NCBI GenBank assembly: GCA_946061795.1
Contig: CAMGSK010000014.1
Location: 1 to 16,203, forward strand
Source: an uncultured Elusimicrobium sp.
GTDB taxonomy: Bacteria > Elusimicrobiota > Elusimicrobia > Elusimicrobiales > Elusimicrobiaceae
DNA: 16,203 nt
Reading direction: 5' to 3'
Shown here: positions 1 through 8,349 of the stretch, in pieces
How the letters are laid out: every line of letters begins with the position of its first letter
How positions within the stretch are numbered: position 1 is the stretch's first letter
Position numbers and translations under genes: made by a program
The notes under the pieces: model-generated
What the model was told of the DNA's origin: nothing
Seen by the model: only the letters and a program-made list of their open reading frames with translations
Database searches by the model: none

Positions 1-393
1 GACGGCGCATTGGCCGATGACGGTGTGAGCGCTCATTACGTGCCGGAAGAATTTATGCGTCCGTCGGCGGTTTTAACCAAAAAATTAGACGGCGTTTTGC
101 ACAAAGAAGGCATAAATCATCATATCGGTCCCACCTGGACGACGGACGCCATTTTCCGGGAAACCGCCGAAGAAGTGGCCCATTATCAAAAGAAAAATCT
201 GCTGACGGTGGAAATGGAAGCGTCGGCCTTTTTTGCCATTTGCGCCCAAAAGAAAGTAAAAGCCGCCGCGGCTTTTGTGGTCAGCGACGAGTTGCATCGC
301 TTGAAATGGGAACCTCATTTTGGAGAGAAACCCATTTTCCAAAACCTGCATGCGTTGTATCGCGCCTCGGTAAAAGCGTTAACAGGAAAATAA
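1..393 (+). CDS. Nucleoside phosphorylase (uridine/purine phosphorylase family 1), C-terminal part
   Basis: The reading frame is open from the first base, so the gene begins left of the window; about 130 C-terminal residues are present. The family cleaves a nucleoside with phosphate to give a free base and ribose-1-phosphate in cytosolic nucleoside salvage. The visible signature is the VEMEASAFFAI stretch, where the Glu-Met-Glu residues contact the ribose in this family. It is followed by FVVSDEL, which holds the conserved Ser-Asp. A preceding TTDAIFRET segment and a later W-EPHF are also typical of uridine-phosphorylase-like members. The base specificity (uridine or purine) cannot be decided from this fragment because the N-terminal phosphate-binding part is missing. 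The gene ends at TAA, and an intrinsic terminator follows within 20 bases. Confidence 0.85.
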   Translation, partial: DGALADDGVSAHYVPEEFMRPSAVLTKKLDGVLHKEGINHHIGPTWTTDAIFRETAEEVAHYQKKNLLTVEMEASAFFAICAQKKVKAAAAFVVSDELHRLKWEPHFGEKPIFQNLHALYRASVKALTGK

Positions 394-410
394 AAAAGTT
401 TTGCTGTTCC

Positions 411-438
411 AGCCTCCGCCTTCTGCGGGGGCTTTTTT
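411..438 (+). terminator. Intrinsic terminator of the nucleoside phosphorylase gene
   Basis: A 9-bp stem (411-419 with 425-433, one G-T wobble) closes a 5-base loop and runs straight into a T6 tract (433-438). It lies 18 bases after the phosphorylase stop. On the minus strand the stem is not directly followed by a T run, so it would be a poor terminator for the converging lptG. Confidence 0.85.
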
Positions 439-595
439 CTGTATTGGTTTGGAAGTGCTTGCAACGCTGCGCTTATGCCGATAGTGATTGGAAAGGCATC
501 GGCTTATGCAAAAGCTTGGGCACTGAGAGGGAAGGGCGGAGCGCATGCGGCAAATGGGATGCTTGGTGCCAGGGTGATATTTTTGACGAAGTGTT
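439..595. other. Intergenic stretch between converging genes, no supported gene
   Basis: About 157 bases separate the phosphorylase terminator from the lptG stop. A plus-strand frame stays open from about 441 to a TAA at 604-606 but has no convincing start or ribosome site and matches no family I recognise. It could be a gene remnant or simply spacer. Confidence 0.4.
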
Positions 596-1681
596 TTAAA
601 GTTTAAGCCACTTAAATTCGGCCCATACCGCCGCGCCGAAAAAGAGCACCGGTCCCCACCCGGCCAGGAACGGATGAATGTATCCGTTTTCTCCGATAGA
701 CGTAATCATGCTGATCAGCCACCAAAACGTAAACGCGATGACAAGCGCGGCGATGATGTTGAGGATTTTGCTTTTGCGGCGCATGCTGATGGCAAAGGGC
801 ATTCCCAGTAGACACATAATCAGCGTGACAAAAGGTGTGGCCAGCTTGGCTTGGCGTTCCGTTTCCGCGGCGTACGAAGCCAATCCCGTATGTTTAAAGA
901 AGCGGATGCGTTTGTTCAAATCCCGCAGGCTGAGCAATTTGTTTTCCGTTTTGTTGACGGACATGTCTTTGGGGCGCAAAGCGACGGGCGAGGTAAATGT
1001 TTCAAACGATTCGTCCTGTGTTTCCATGGGGTTTAAAAAGTCTCTGTGGATGCCTTCTTCAAATATCCATTTTTTTTCTTCCGGGTTCCAGACCATGCGC
1101 TTGGCGATAAACTGGGAGGAAATGTTCCATTCGTCGTCATAACTGTCCAAAGACACTTCGCTCATGAGGCCTTTGTCCAAATCCACCCGCTTGGCGTAGA
1201 GCATTTGATTGTCCGCCACTTTCATGGCTACGTCCGATTCTGCGTTTAGATTAAATTCCGGGTCCGGTTTAATGCGGGTATAATACAGCACTTCCGCTTT
1301 TAGGCGCAGGGGGGGAACGACAAATTCCTGTACGCCCATGGTCACGCCCGCCACCAGCAAAATGCACAAAATCACGGGTTTGAACAGTTGCTTGGGAGCA
1401 AAGCCTCCCGCCACACAGGCCGTCCATTCGCCGTTGGCCACCATTTCGGAGATGACGGATATCGCCCCTAGCAGGCACGCCACGGGCATGATGGTGGTCA
1501 GCCAGCTGGGAAAGGTGAGCAGAGAATAAGTTAATATCGCGCCCAGCGTGGCGTGGCCGTTGCTGAGGGTTTTGAGTTTTTCAAACGTATCGGCCAGCAC
1601 CGCCAGCATGGCGAACACGCCCAGCGCAAAAAAGAAGGGCCCCCAAAATTTTTTGGCGATATAGCGCGGCAGTCGGTTCAT
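596..1681 (-). CDS. lptG: LPS export permease LptG (YjgQ-type), inner membrane
   Basis: The 361-residue protein is one of the two membrane halves of the LptB2FG transporter, which extracts LPS from the inner membrane and pushes it onto the LptC/LptA bridge. An N-terminal membrane segment (about residues 15-35, starting in a basic RYIAKKF context) is followed by further hydrophobic segments. The conserved coupling region SEMVANGEWTACVAGGF comes next and contacts the LptB ATPase in this family. A hydrophilic periplasmic domain (about 125-250) and three C-terminal membrane segments after RRKSK complete the fold. The start at 1681 is chosen because an AGAGG ribosome site lies about 10 bases upstream and because it overlaps the lptF stop by one base (TGATG), implying translational coupling. 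An upstream in-frame extension to 1747 would lie inside lptF and is rejected. LptF versus LptG assignment rests on gene order. Confidence 0.9.
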   Translation of the reverse strand: MNRLPRYIAKKFWGPFFFALGVFAMLAVLADTFEKLKTLSNGHATLGAILTYSLLTFPSWLTTIMPVACLLGAISVISEMVANGEWTACVAGGFAPKQLFKPVILCILLVAGVTMGVQEFVVPPLRLKAEVLYYTRIKPDPEFNLNAESDVAMKVADNQMLYAKRVDLDKGLMSEVSLDSYDDEWNISSQFIAKRMVWNPEEKKWIFEEGIHRDFLNPMETQDESFETFTSPVALRPKDMSVNKTENKLLSLRDLNKRIRFFKHTGLASYAAETERQAKLATPFVTLIMCLLGMPFAISMRRKSKILNIIAALVIAFTFWWLISMITSIGENGYIHPFLAGWGPVLFFGAAVWAEFKWLKL

Positions 1682-2784
1682 CAGACGTTTAACCTCTTTT
1701 TCCACAAATACCATGCCGCTCCCGCTCCCGCAAAAATGGGCAGCCACGGAGCGGGATAAGACAAAGCGCCGTATTTTTTACCGATGCTCAGCCCCAGCGT
1801 CATTAACAGATAAAAAGTGACAATGATGATAAAACTGAACAGCAGTCCCCAGCCTTTATTGCTGCGTTTGCCTAAGGATAGCCCCAAGGGACAGCTGACA
1901 AGCAGTAAAATCAATGGCGAAAACACCAATACGTTGCGCATACTGACTTCCGTGCGGTATTCGGCCTTTTTGTCCGGGGCCAGCATACCCTGCCTGAGCA
2001 AACGGAAAATTTTGCTGGAAGTCAGCTCCGACACGCGCAGGCGGCGCCGGTGGTCGCGCGTGAGAGAAATGCTCATGGTGTAGTCGGAAAAATTGGCCGC
2101 CACGATGGAGGACGGGTCTTTGGCGTCAATGCGTTGCATTTGTCCGTCTTTGAGCTGTAGGCCGATGGCGCGGTCGGTCAGAATAATTTTGCCGGACCCT
2201 GCGTTTACTTTGGTGCTCAATGCGCCGGAATCGTTTTTGCGTATCAGGTGGATTTGGTGCGCCACGTCCGTTTTTTCGTCCAATTCTTCCAAATACAAAT
2301 CCCATTCTCCCAAATTGAGGAACATTTTGGGTTCCAAGGTCACTTTGGTAATTTTTTGCCGCGCTTCGTCGCGCCGGTCCAGCAGGCGTTTGTCGCTCTG
2401 CGGAGAGAGCCAGTTGGAAAGAACAAACAAAAACGCCGTCAGCCCCAGCGCGCAGAGAAACATGGGCCGGATGATTTCCCTAAAAGAAAATCCCGCCGCG
2501 CGCAGAGCAATCATCTCTCCGTGTTCGCTCATGTTGGTCAGCGTCAGCAATACGGCGATTTGGAAGGCCATGGGGGCGGCCAAAGTAAAAATATTGGGAA
2601 TGACGTTGAGCAAAGAGGAAATAATCCAGCCCCAGCTGGTGCCGTACTGCATGGCCATGTTCATAATGCGGATAAACTGGTTCATGAAAATGACGAACAT
2701 CAAAATCCCCACCACGCCGGCAAAAAACGTCAGCAGACTTTTGGCGATGTAGATGGTAAAAATGGACGGACGCGCAATTTTCAT
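1681..2784 (-). CDS. lptF: LPS export permease LptF (YjgP-type), inner membrane
   Basis: The 367-residue protein is the partner of LptG in the LptB2FG ABC transporter. Membrane segments appear near residues 13-40, 50-80 and 100-120. Between the second and third lies SEHGEMIALRAAGFS, the conserved LptB-contacting loop. A periplasmic jelly-roll region (about 125-265) follows, and then three C-terminal membrane segments ending in a basic tail. The start at 2784 (MKIARPS) is chosen because the hydrophobic segment begins soon after it, as in the family. The longer in-frame reading to 3054 would run antisense into the neighbouring sprA-like gene. No Shine-Dalgarno is seen upstream; instead a -10-like TGTTAGAAT ends 10 bases before the ATG, so the mRNA may have almost no leader. 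The lptB, lptC, lptA and lptD genes are not in this window. Confidence 0.92.
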   Translation of the reverse strand: MKIARPSIFTIYIAKSLLTFFAGVVGILMFVIFMNQFIRIMNMAMQYGTSWGWIISSLLNVIPNIFTLAAPMAFQIAVLLTLTNMSEHGEMIALRAAGFSFREIIRPMFLCALGLTAFLFVLSNWLSPQSDKRLLDRRDEARQKITKVTLEPKMFLNLGEWDLYLEELDEKTDVAHQIHLIRKNDSGALSTKVNAGSGKIILTDRAIGLQLKDGQMQRIDAKDPSSIVAANFSDYTMSISLTRDHRRRLRVSELTSSKIFRLLRQGMLAPDKKAEYRTEVSMRNVLVFSPLILLLVSCPLGLSLGKRSNKGWGLLFSFIIIVTFYLLMTLGLSIGKKYGALSYPAPWLPIFAGAGAAWYLWKKRLNV

Positions 2785-2794
2785 AGTTATTTTT

Positions 2795-2803
2795 ATTCTA
2801 ACA
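2795..2803 (-). promoter_or_regulatory. Putative extended -10 promoter for lptFG
   Basis: Read on the minus strand the sequence is TGTTAGAAT, an extended -10 (TGn plus TAGAAT). It ends 10 bases before the lptF ATG, which predicts a transcription start about 4 bases before the codon. No good -35 is visible. An alternative -10 TATATT lies at 2804-2809. Confidence 0.4.
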
Positions 2804-2914
2804 AATATAAAGCTTCCCCGCTGTGTTTTGGCGTTTGGGCCGCCAAGGCGCGCGCTAATGCGTTTGCAGGCGGAAAATAATCCCATTTCTCCGTGGAAGA
2901 AAGAACAAATATTA

Positions 2915-2932
2915 TACAATGAGCATATGAGG
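2915..2932 (+). promoter_or_regulatory. Putative -10 (TACAAT) and weak ribosome site ahead of the sprA-like gene
   Basis: TACAAT at 2915-2920 (inside TATACAAT) is the best -10 in the divergent 162-base gap. TGAGG at 2928-2932 could pair with 16S rRNA but is 14 bases from the ATG at 2947, longer than usual. An ATG at 2927 begins a seven-codon frame whose stop overlaps the main start (ATGA). No clear -35 is seen. Confidence 0.4.
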
Positions 2933-2946
2933 TTTTTTATCCCCTT

Positions 2947-5900
2947 ATGAAAACCGCACGGTGGGTTTTGTGCCTTTTTCTCGTCCCCCAGCTGATTTTC
3001 GGCCCGTACTTGCGCGCCGAAACGCTGCCGTACCGGCTGGTGGACCGGGACCAATATGACATTTTTGACGATGAACGCAAAGCCCGGGCCGAAGAAGAGC
3101 TGATCATCAAAGACGCGCCGGATGACGCACAGCTGCTCAAATACACCAATGATTTCTGGCGGCAGGCCGTCACGGCGGTGGAGGGAGACTATTCTTTGGA
3201 CAAAGAACCGGAACCCATTCCGGATTTGACGCTTTTAAACCCCACCCTGTCGCTTCCTCTCTATGGCACCAACGTGGCGCTGACGGGCCGTTATGTGGTG
3301 GGTTTTAAGTTGGACGCCAAACGCTATAAACAAGACACCAACAACGATATTGACGAGCGCAATAACCGCAATTTTGAAATGCTGCAGGAAATGCAAATCA
3401 AGATGCAGGGTAAAATCCTGGACCGCATTTTTGTGGATATTGACTATGATGATAAACGGGAAGAAGAGAAAACCATTTCCGTGGCCTACCGGGGCAAACC
3501 GGGCGAACTGGTGCAGCTGGCGGAATTCGGAGACATTAATTTGTCTCTTCCCCAGACGGAATTTATCGCCTACGAAAAACAGCTTTTCGGCGCCAAAGTG
3601 CATTTGCAGCATAAAGATTTGGATATTAACATCATCGGCAGCCAGACCAAAGGTTCCAGCAAGCAGAAACAGTTCGTGGGCAGCAGCGTGTTCGAAATCG
3701 TCTCCGTCAAAGACGTAGATTACATCCGCCGTACGTATTACGATTTAACCTTCGGCTCCAACACGCCCGCCGGGCCCGACGCGGCATGGCAGAGCCGCAT
3801 GGGCAATATCGCCCCCGGCACCGAAGAAGTGTATCTGGACACCAATACCACCGGCGGGGATTACGTGCCCGTTTCCCTTACGGCGCGTGACTGGGCCACC
3901 GGGGCCGAGTATTCCGCGCGTTTTAAATTGCTGCAGCGCGGTGTGGACTATACAGTGGACTACAGTCGGGGCACCATCCGGTTTGCCGGTGAACAGAAAG
4001 CGGCCGCCGTCATCGCAGTCAACTACCAAAATACGGCAGGAGTGTGGCTCAGCGACGACCAAAGCCGGCCTTACATCATCAAGACTGAAAACGAAAAAGG
4101 CATTTCCGGTTCCGTCTGCCCTTCGGCGGCGGCCTCCGGCGGAGAGTTGGGCTGCCGCATGGAGATGAAAACGTTTTATTCCGTGGGCGCGCAGCAGATT
4201 ACGCGTGACAACGGCAAAGGAAATTTTATTCTGACGCTGTTGGACGCCAACGGCCAATCCGTGGGGTATAACGCCTCTCCCCGGCAGATTTACCCTTCCA
4301 CCATTGATATGGATTTTGACCGGGGTGTCTTTGAGCTGCAGCAGCGCATGACCGACGATCCCGGTTTGTACAATCCTACCCCCGTTTCCGCCAAAAACAG
4401 AAAATTCCAGATAGAATATACCTCCACGGTTAAGACGTATTTTGTGGAGGCGGGCATTGTGGTGGAATCCGAATCCGTCAAGCTCAACGGCCGCCAGCTG
4501 CAGCGCAACAACGACTATTATATTGACTACACCTCCGGATATTTGACTTTATACAAAGGCGACCAAATTACCGAAGACTCCGTCATTGACATTACCTATG
4601 ATACGACGGACGGCTCCAACTCCAACAACTCTTTGCTCGGCGGCCGTTTGGATTATAAACTGTTTGACAAAGTCAAACTGGGCGCCACGGTGCTTAAAGA
4701 AGGCTGGGACCGGCCGGAAAGCGTCCCCCAGGTGGGCAATTATGCGCAGGACTTGTTGGTTTACGGGGCGGACGTAAACGCCAAAGACGTAAAAGTGTCG
4801 GATTCTTTGAGCGTGGATTTCGGCGCCGAGGTGGCCAAAAGCCGTAAAAATGAAAATGCGTTCGGCTATGCCATGATAGACAGCATGAACGAAACCAATA
4901 TTCAGACCGCCGGAAGCCGTATTTTTTATGATTGGACCATCGCCGCCAACCCCGGCGGAAAGCCCGCGTTTTTGGACAGCGTGGCGTGGGATACGCAGGA
5001 GTTGCCGATGTTGGAAATCAATCCCAACTCCGTGGGTACGTACAACGAAAAACAACAGGTGTTGGTGATTAATTACGATTTCAGCAAGGCCGGCGCTTAC
5101 CTGGCCGCAGGCCATGATGAGATTTCCTTAGTGTATCCGCTCAGCACCAGCGGGGTGGATTTGTCGGACAAGACCTCTTTTGAACTGACCATGTTGGGCG
5201 AAGGCAGCGCAGAGCCGGGCGCGCCAAAGATAGACGTCACGTTCGGCAATATCAGCGAACGTTCCGACTCGGCCAACCCTTCCGATGCGCCGTCCGGGCT
5301 GGCGCCCGGCCAGCAGGGTATGTACACCCGCTGTAATCCGGATACCCCTTCCCCGAAAACCGAAGACGTCAACTGTCTTTCCACGCTGGCTCCCAACGAA
5401 GACGTCGGCTGGATATTCGCCAATCCGGACGGCACGCTTCAGCGGTTTAATCCGTTTGCGAACAACGTTTACAATCCCCAAAGCCAACCCAACGGACGCA
5501 TTGATACGCAGGATTTAAACAACAACGGAAAATATGATGAAGAAGATCCCGGCGTAGGCGGCCACTTCGGCTACCGCGGCCAAGCCATAGACGGGATGAC
5601 GGACAACAGTTTGGCCTACGACGGCTGGCGTACGTTTACCAGTCCGCTCAATATTCCCGACGCCAACAAAAGCAATTGGACGGCCGTGCGGCATTTGCGC
5701 GTGACGCTCAAGTATAACGGAAAAATGAAAGGAACCGTTAAAATCGCCAATGTAGCTTTGGCGGGTACGGCGTGGAACCCGAGCGAAGGCCTCAACCCGG
5801 ACCAATTTGCCGTGTCTGGCATTAATAACGTGGATAATACCGATTACGTTCCCATATTCTCCCCCAACAGCGGAGACGGCCTGCAGGTGTTTAACGAGCT

Positions 5901-8349
5901 TTACGGCTCCGTGGCCAATTACCGCGAGCAGAACGACTCGGCCAATATTATGGACCAGTCGCTGAATTTAACGTTTGACACCACCCAAAGCGCCGGGGAA
6001 GAATTGTACGCAAACCGCAATTTCAGCACCATGGATTTCACCCAGCACAAGGAATTTCGGTTCCTGCTTTACAGCCGTCCGCAAAACACCGGAAGCGAAT
6101 TCTTTATGAAAGTGGGTACCGATGAAAATTATGACAAAATCACCGTACCGCTGGATTTTGGCGCCGCGCAGTGGCGTTTGATATCGGTGCGCATGGTGGA
6201 CAAAAACGGGGACGGCATCGCCGACAGTTTTGAAAACGCGTCCGATCCCGCTTACGGCGTGCGCGTCAGCCGGGTGCGCGCCCAAAACGGCGTGATGAAT
6301 TTTAAGAAAATCAGTATGATTGTGGCCGGCGTGGAAAAGACGACGGATGAGGCCGGGGCCGCCGTCGGCGCGGGGAGCGCGGGGTCTGTGTGGCTGAACG
6401 TGATTCATTTGGCCGATTCCGTTATTACCGAGGGCACCGCGTATAAAGTGGACGGCGTCATGCGTTTGGACGGCTGGGGCAGTGCGGGCGCAAAATATAA
6501 ATATATGGACAGTGATTTTCAAACCCCGCTGACCGTGGCGAAAAACCAGGAAGTGACGGAAGAAGAATATTTTGTGAAAGTGGATAAATTTAAGCACTTT
6601 CCCATGGAAGCCAATTTGAACCGCAGCACCGTGGTCACCCCCAACATTACAGATACCACCGATTATAACACCGTCAGTTCTTTGGACAAAGGCCGTGTGG
6701 AACGCCAGCGCGCCAATGTACGGGGCGATTTCATCAAAGACAATTTGCCCAAAGTGGGTTTGCAATATACCCTGGACCAAGTGGACTACGACTTGATGCG
6801 GCGCAAAGACAAAGCGCAAACGTATGCCGTCACGCTGACGCACAATACGGGGTCGTTTAAAAATATCAGCGCGGGATATTCTTACACGGATACCACCATT
6901 GACTACGCCAAAGAAATGCATCTGTCGGGAAACGGGGACAATTACAATACGGAAGAAGAAACCCAGCGCATGAATTTTAAAGCGACGTATGAGCCGAACA
7001 AAAATTTTAATTTCACGCCCAACTACAGCCTCAGCCAAAGCAAAGAAGAGCGCGTGCAGCACTTTGCCCAGTCTTCCAGCGGGCGGCGCTATCCCAAAGG
7101 CATGAGCCAAAATGCGGGGTTCAACAGCACCTGGCGCATCGCCAAGTGGCTGGCCCCGTCGTTTAATTACAGCATTTCCACAACGGAAACCAATAATTTG
7201 ACGGAGAAAATATTTAACAAAAACAAACCCGACGAAAAGACGTTTGGCGTGGGCGAACTGAAGAGTTTGAACCGCAGCGCGGACGGCGGCGTTTCCCTGA
7301 CGTTGAACGGAAACGATTTGCTGCCGGGAAACAAATTGTTCAAAACCTTTGTCATTTCGTCCAGCTACCGTTTGCAGGATGCGGATTCGTGGAATTATGT
7401 GGACGAGGGATTTGATTCGCGCAAAGAATTATGGATACGCTCTTCTCTGTCCGGCACGGGCAAATATTCCAGCCGCCAGAGCCTGATTCTGCGCGACACC
7501 ATTACCTCTTCGCAGCGCTGGAGCCCGCTGGCCGAATATGAGTTTTCCGGCGCGTTGGCCCCGCTGAAAACGATTTCTTTGCTTAACAACTTTACCCAGA
7601 GCATGCAGCAAAACAACCAAACGGGTACGGAATATGACTCCAAAAGCATGACGCTGCCCGACGCGGTGTTTTCCATCTCCGACTGGGAGAAATTCTTTTC
7701 CGCCGGGCGTTGGCTCAGCTCCACCAATCTGAAACTGCGCTACAGCCAGGTGTTAAACACCACCGTGGACAGTGACGAAAAAGAAGAACGCAAGTACGGC
7801 GGCGACCTGCGCTTTTTGCTGTTTAATTACTTTGATACGGTGCTGATTTATGACAGGCAAACTTCAGACAAAGACGATTTGCGGGCCGGCCAAAGCCTGG
7901 AAACGACAAACAAAGAAGAATTTTCCGCCCAGACGTCTTTTTATATGGGCAACTGGCGTTTTACGCCCAAAATCAAACACGCGAAAAACGAAAAAAGACT
8001 GGTGCGCGGCCAGCTGAGCGAAAGCGACCGGGAAACGACGCCCAGCTTAAACGTGCGCTTGGACTTCAACTTGCCCCGCGGCGTCAAACTCCCCTTTATC
8101 AACCGCATGTATAACGCCACCAACCGCGTGATATGGAACACCACTGTGGCTTACACCAAGCGGGAATCGCCCGTGGAAGTGAAAAACAATTACGATTTGC
8201 TGGATTTGACGACGTCGCTGGACTATGAAATTTCCCAGAATCTCCGTTTGAATGTGGCCGGCGGAGTGCAGTGGCTGACGCACGCTTATGTGGAAACCGA
8301 AGATTACATGGCCTATAACTTGGCGGCCAATATTACCATTCAGTTCTAA
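2947..8349 (+). CDS. SprA-like giant outer-membrane beta-barrel protein (possible translocon)
   Basis: The protein has 1,800 residues with a Sec signal peptide (basic start, hydrophobic core, likely cleavage after LRA at residue 24). Several blocks resemble SprA, the type IX secretion barrel of Bacteroidota: residues 159-245 (FVDIDYDD, then GDINLSLP and KQLFGAKVHL); two QRxxDYxxDYxxG modules near 330 and 519; and the block at 628-649 ending NAFGYAMIDSMNE, matching SprA's EVAES...AYIDDFE. Two EF-hand-like calcium loops (856-867 and 1085-1096) lie in the middle. The last ~570 residues are alternating, aromatic-rich amphipathic strands ending in Phe, typical of an outer-membrane barrel. Mature cysteines form two close pairs (391/403 and 796/810). 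SprA is usually about 2,400 residues, so this one is shorter. The family resemblance is recognised from memory of motifs; a translocon role is inference. comF follows directly; lptFG is divergent. Confidence 0.75.
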   Translation: MKTARWVLCLFLVPQLIFGPYLRAETLPYRLVDRDQYDIFDDERKARAEEELIIKDAPDDAQLLKYTNDFWRQAVTAVEGDYSLDKEPEPIPDLTLLNPTLSLPLYGTNVALTGRYVVGFKLDAKRYKQDTNNDIDERNNRNFEMLQEMQIKMQGKILDRIFVDIDYDDKREEEKTISVAYRGKPGELVQLAEFGDINLSLPQTEFIAYEKQLFGAKVHLQHKDLDINIIGSQTKGSSKQKQFVGSSVFEIVSVKDVDYIRRTYYDLTFGSNTPAGPDAAWQSRMGNIAPGTEEVYLDTNTTGGDYVPVSLTARDWATGAEYSARFKLLQRGVDYTVDYSRGTIRFAGEQKAAAVIAVNYQNTAGVWLSDDQSRPYIIKTENEKGISGSVCPSAAASGGELGCRMEMKTFYSVGAQQITRDNGKGNFILTLLDANGQSVGYNASPRQIYPSTIDMDFDRGVFELQQRMTDDPGLYNPTPVSAKNRKFQIEYTSTVKTYFVEAGIVVESESVKLNGRQLQRNNDYYIDYTSGYLTLYKGDQITEDSVIDITYDTTDGSNSNNSLLGGRLDYKLFDKVKLGATVLKEGWDRPESVPQVGNYAQDLLVYGADVNAKDVKVSDSLSVDFGAEVAKSRKNENAFGYAMIDSMNETNIQTAGSRIFYDWTIAANPGGKPAFLDSVAWDTQELPMLEINPNSVGTYNEKQQVLVINYDFSKAGAYLAAGHDEISLVYPLSTSGVDLSDKTSFELTMLGEGSAEPGAPKIDVTFGNISERSDSANPSDAPSGLAPGQQGMYTRCNPDTPSPKTEDVNCLSTLAPNEDVGWIFANPDGTLQRFNPFANNVYNPQSQPNGRIDTQDLNNNGKYDEEDPGVGGHFGYRGQAIDGMTDNSLAYDGWRTFTSPLNIPDANKSNWTAVRHLRVTLKYNGKMKGTVKIANVALAGTAWNPSEGLNPDQFAVSGINNVDNTDYVPIFSPNSGDGLQVFNELYGSVANYREQNDSANIMDQSLNLTFDTTQSAGEELYANRNFSTMDFTQHKEFRFLLYSRPQNTGSEFFMKVGTDENYDKITVPLDFGAAQWRLISVRMVDKNGDGIADSFENASDPAYGVRVSRVRAQNGVMNFKKISMIVAGVEKTTDEAGAAVGAGSAGSVWLNVIHLADSVITEGTAYKVDGVMRLDGWGSAGAKYKYMDSDFQTPLTVAKNQEVTEEEYFVKVDKFKHFPMEANLNRSTVVTPNITDTTDYNTVSSLDKGRVERQRANVRGDFIKDNLPKVGLQYTLDQVDYDLMRRKDKAQTYAVTLTHNTGSFKNISAGYSYTDTTIDYAKEMHLSGNGDNYNTEEETQRMNFKATYEPNKNFNFTPNYSLSQSKEERVQHFAQSSSGRRYPKGMSQNAGFNSTWRIAKWLAPSFNYSISTTETNNLTEKIFNKNKPDEKTFGVGELKSLNRSADGGVSLTLNGNDLLPGNKLFKTFVISSSYRLQDADSWNYVDEGFDSRKELWIRSSLSGTGKYSSRQSLILRDTITSSQRWSPLAEYEFSGALAPLKTISLLNNFTQSMQQNNQTGTEYDSKSMTLPDAVFSISDWEKFFSAGRWLSSTNLKLRYSQVLNTTVDSDEKEERKYGGDLRFLLFNYFDTVLIYDRQTSDKDDLRAGQSLETTNKEEFSAQTSFYMGNWRFTPKIKHAKNEKRLVRGQLSESDRETTPSLNVRLDFNLPRGVKLPFINRMYNATNRVIWNTTVAYTKRESPVEVKNNYDLLDLTTSLDYEISQNLRLNVAGGVQWLTHAYVETEDYMAYNLAANITIQF

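Noticed and set aside
2785..3054. Longer N-terminal version of lptF
   Set aside because: The extension would overlap the divergent barrel gene and its promoter, and the added residues are not family-like.
5968..7110. Long minus-strand open frame (380 codons) inside the barrel gene
   Set aside because: It is His/Phe/Arg-rich with no family features or ribosome site and lies fully antisense to a well-supported coding region; a codon-bias shadow.
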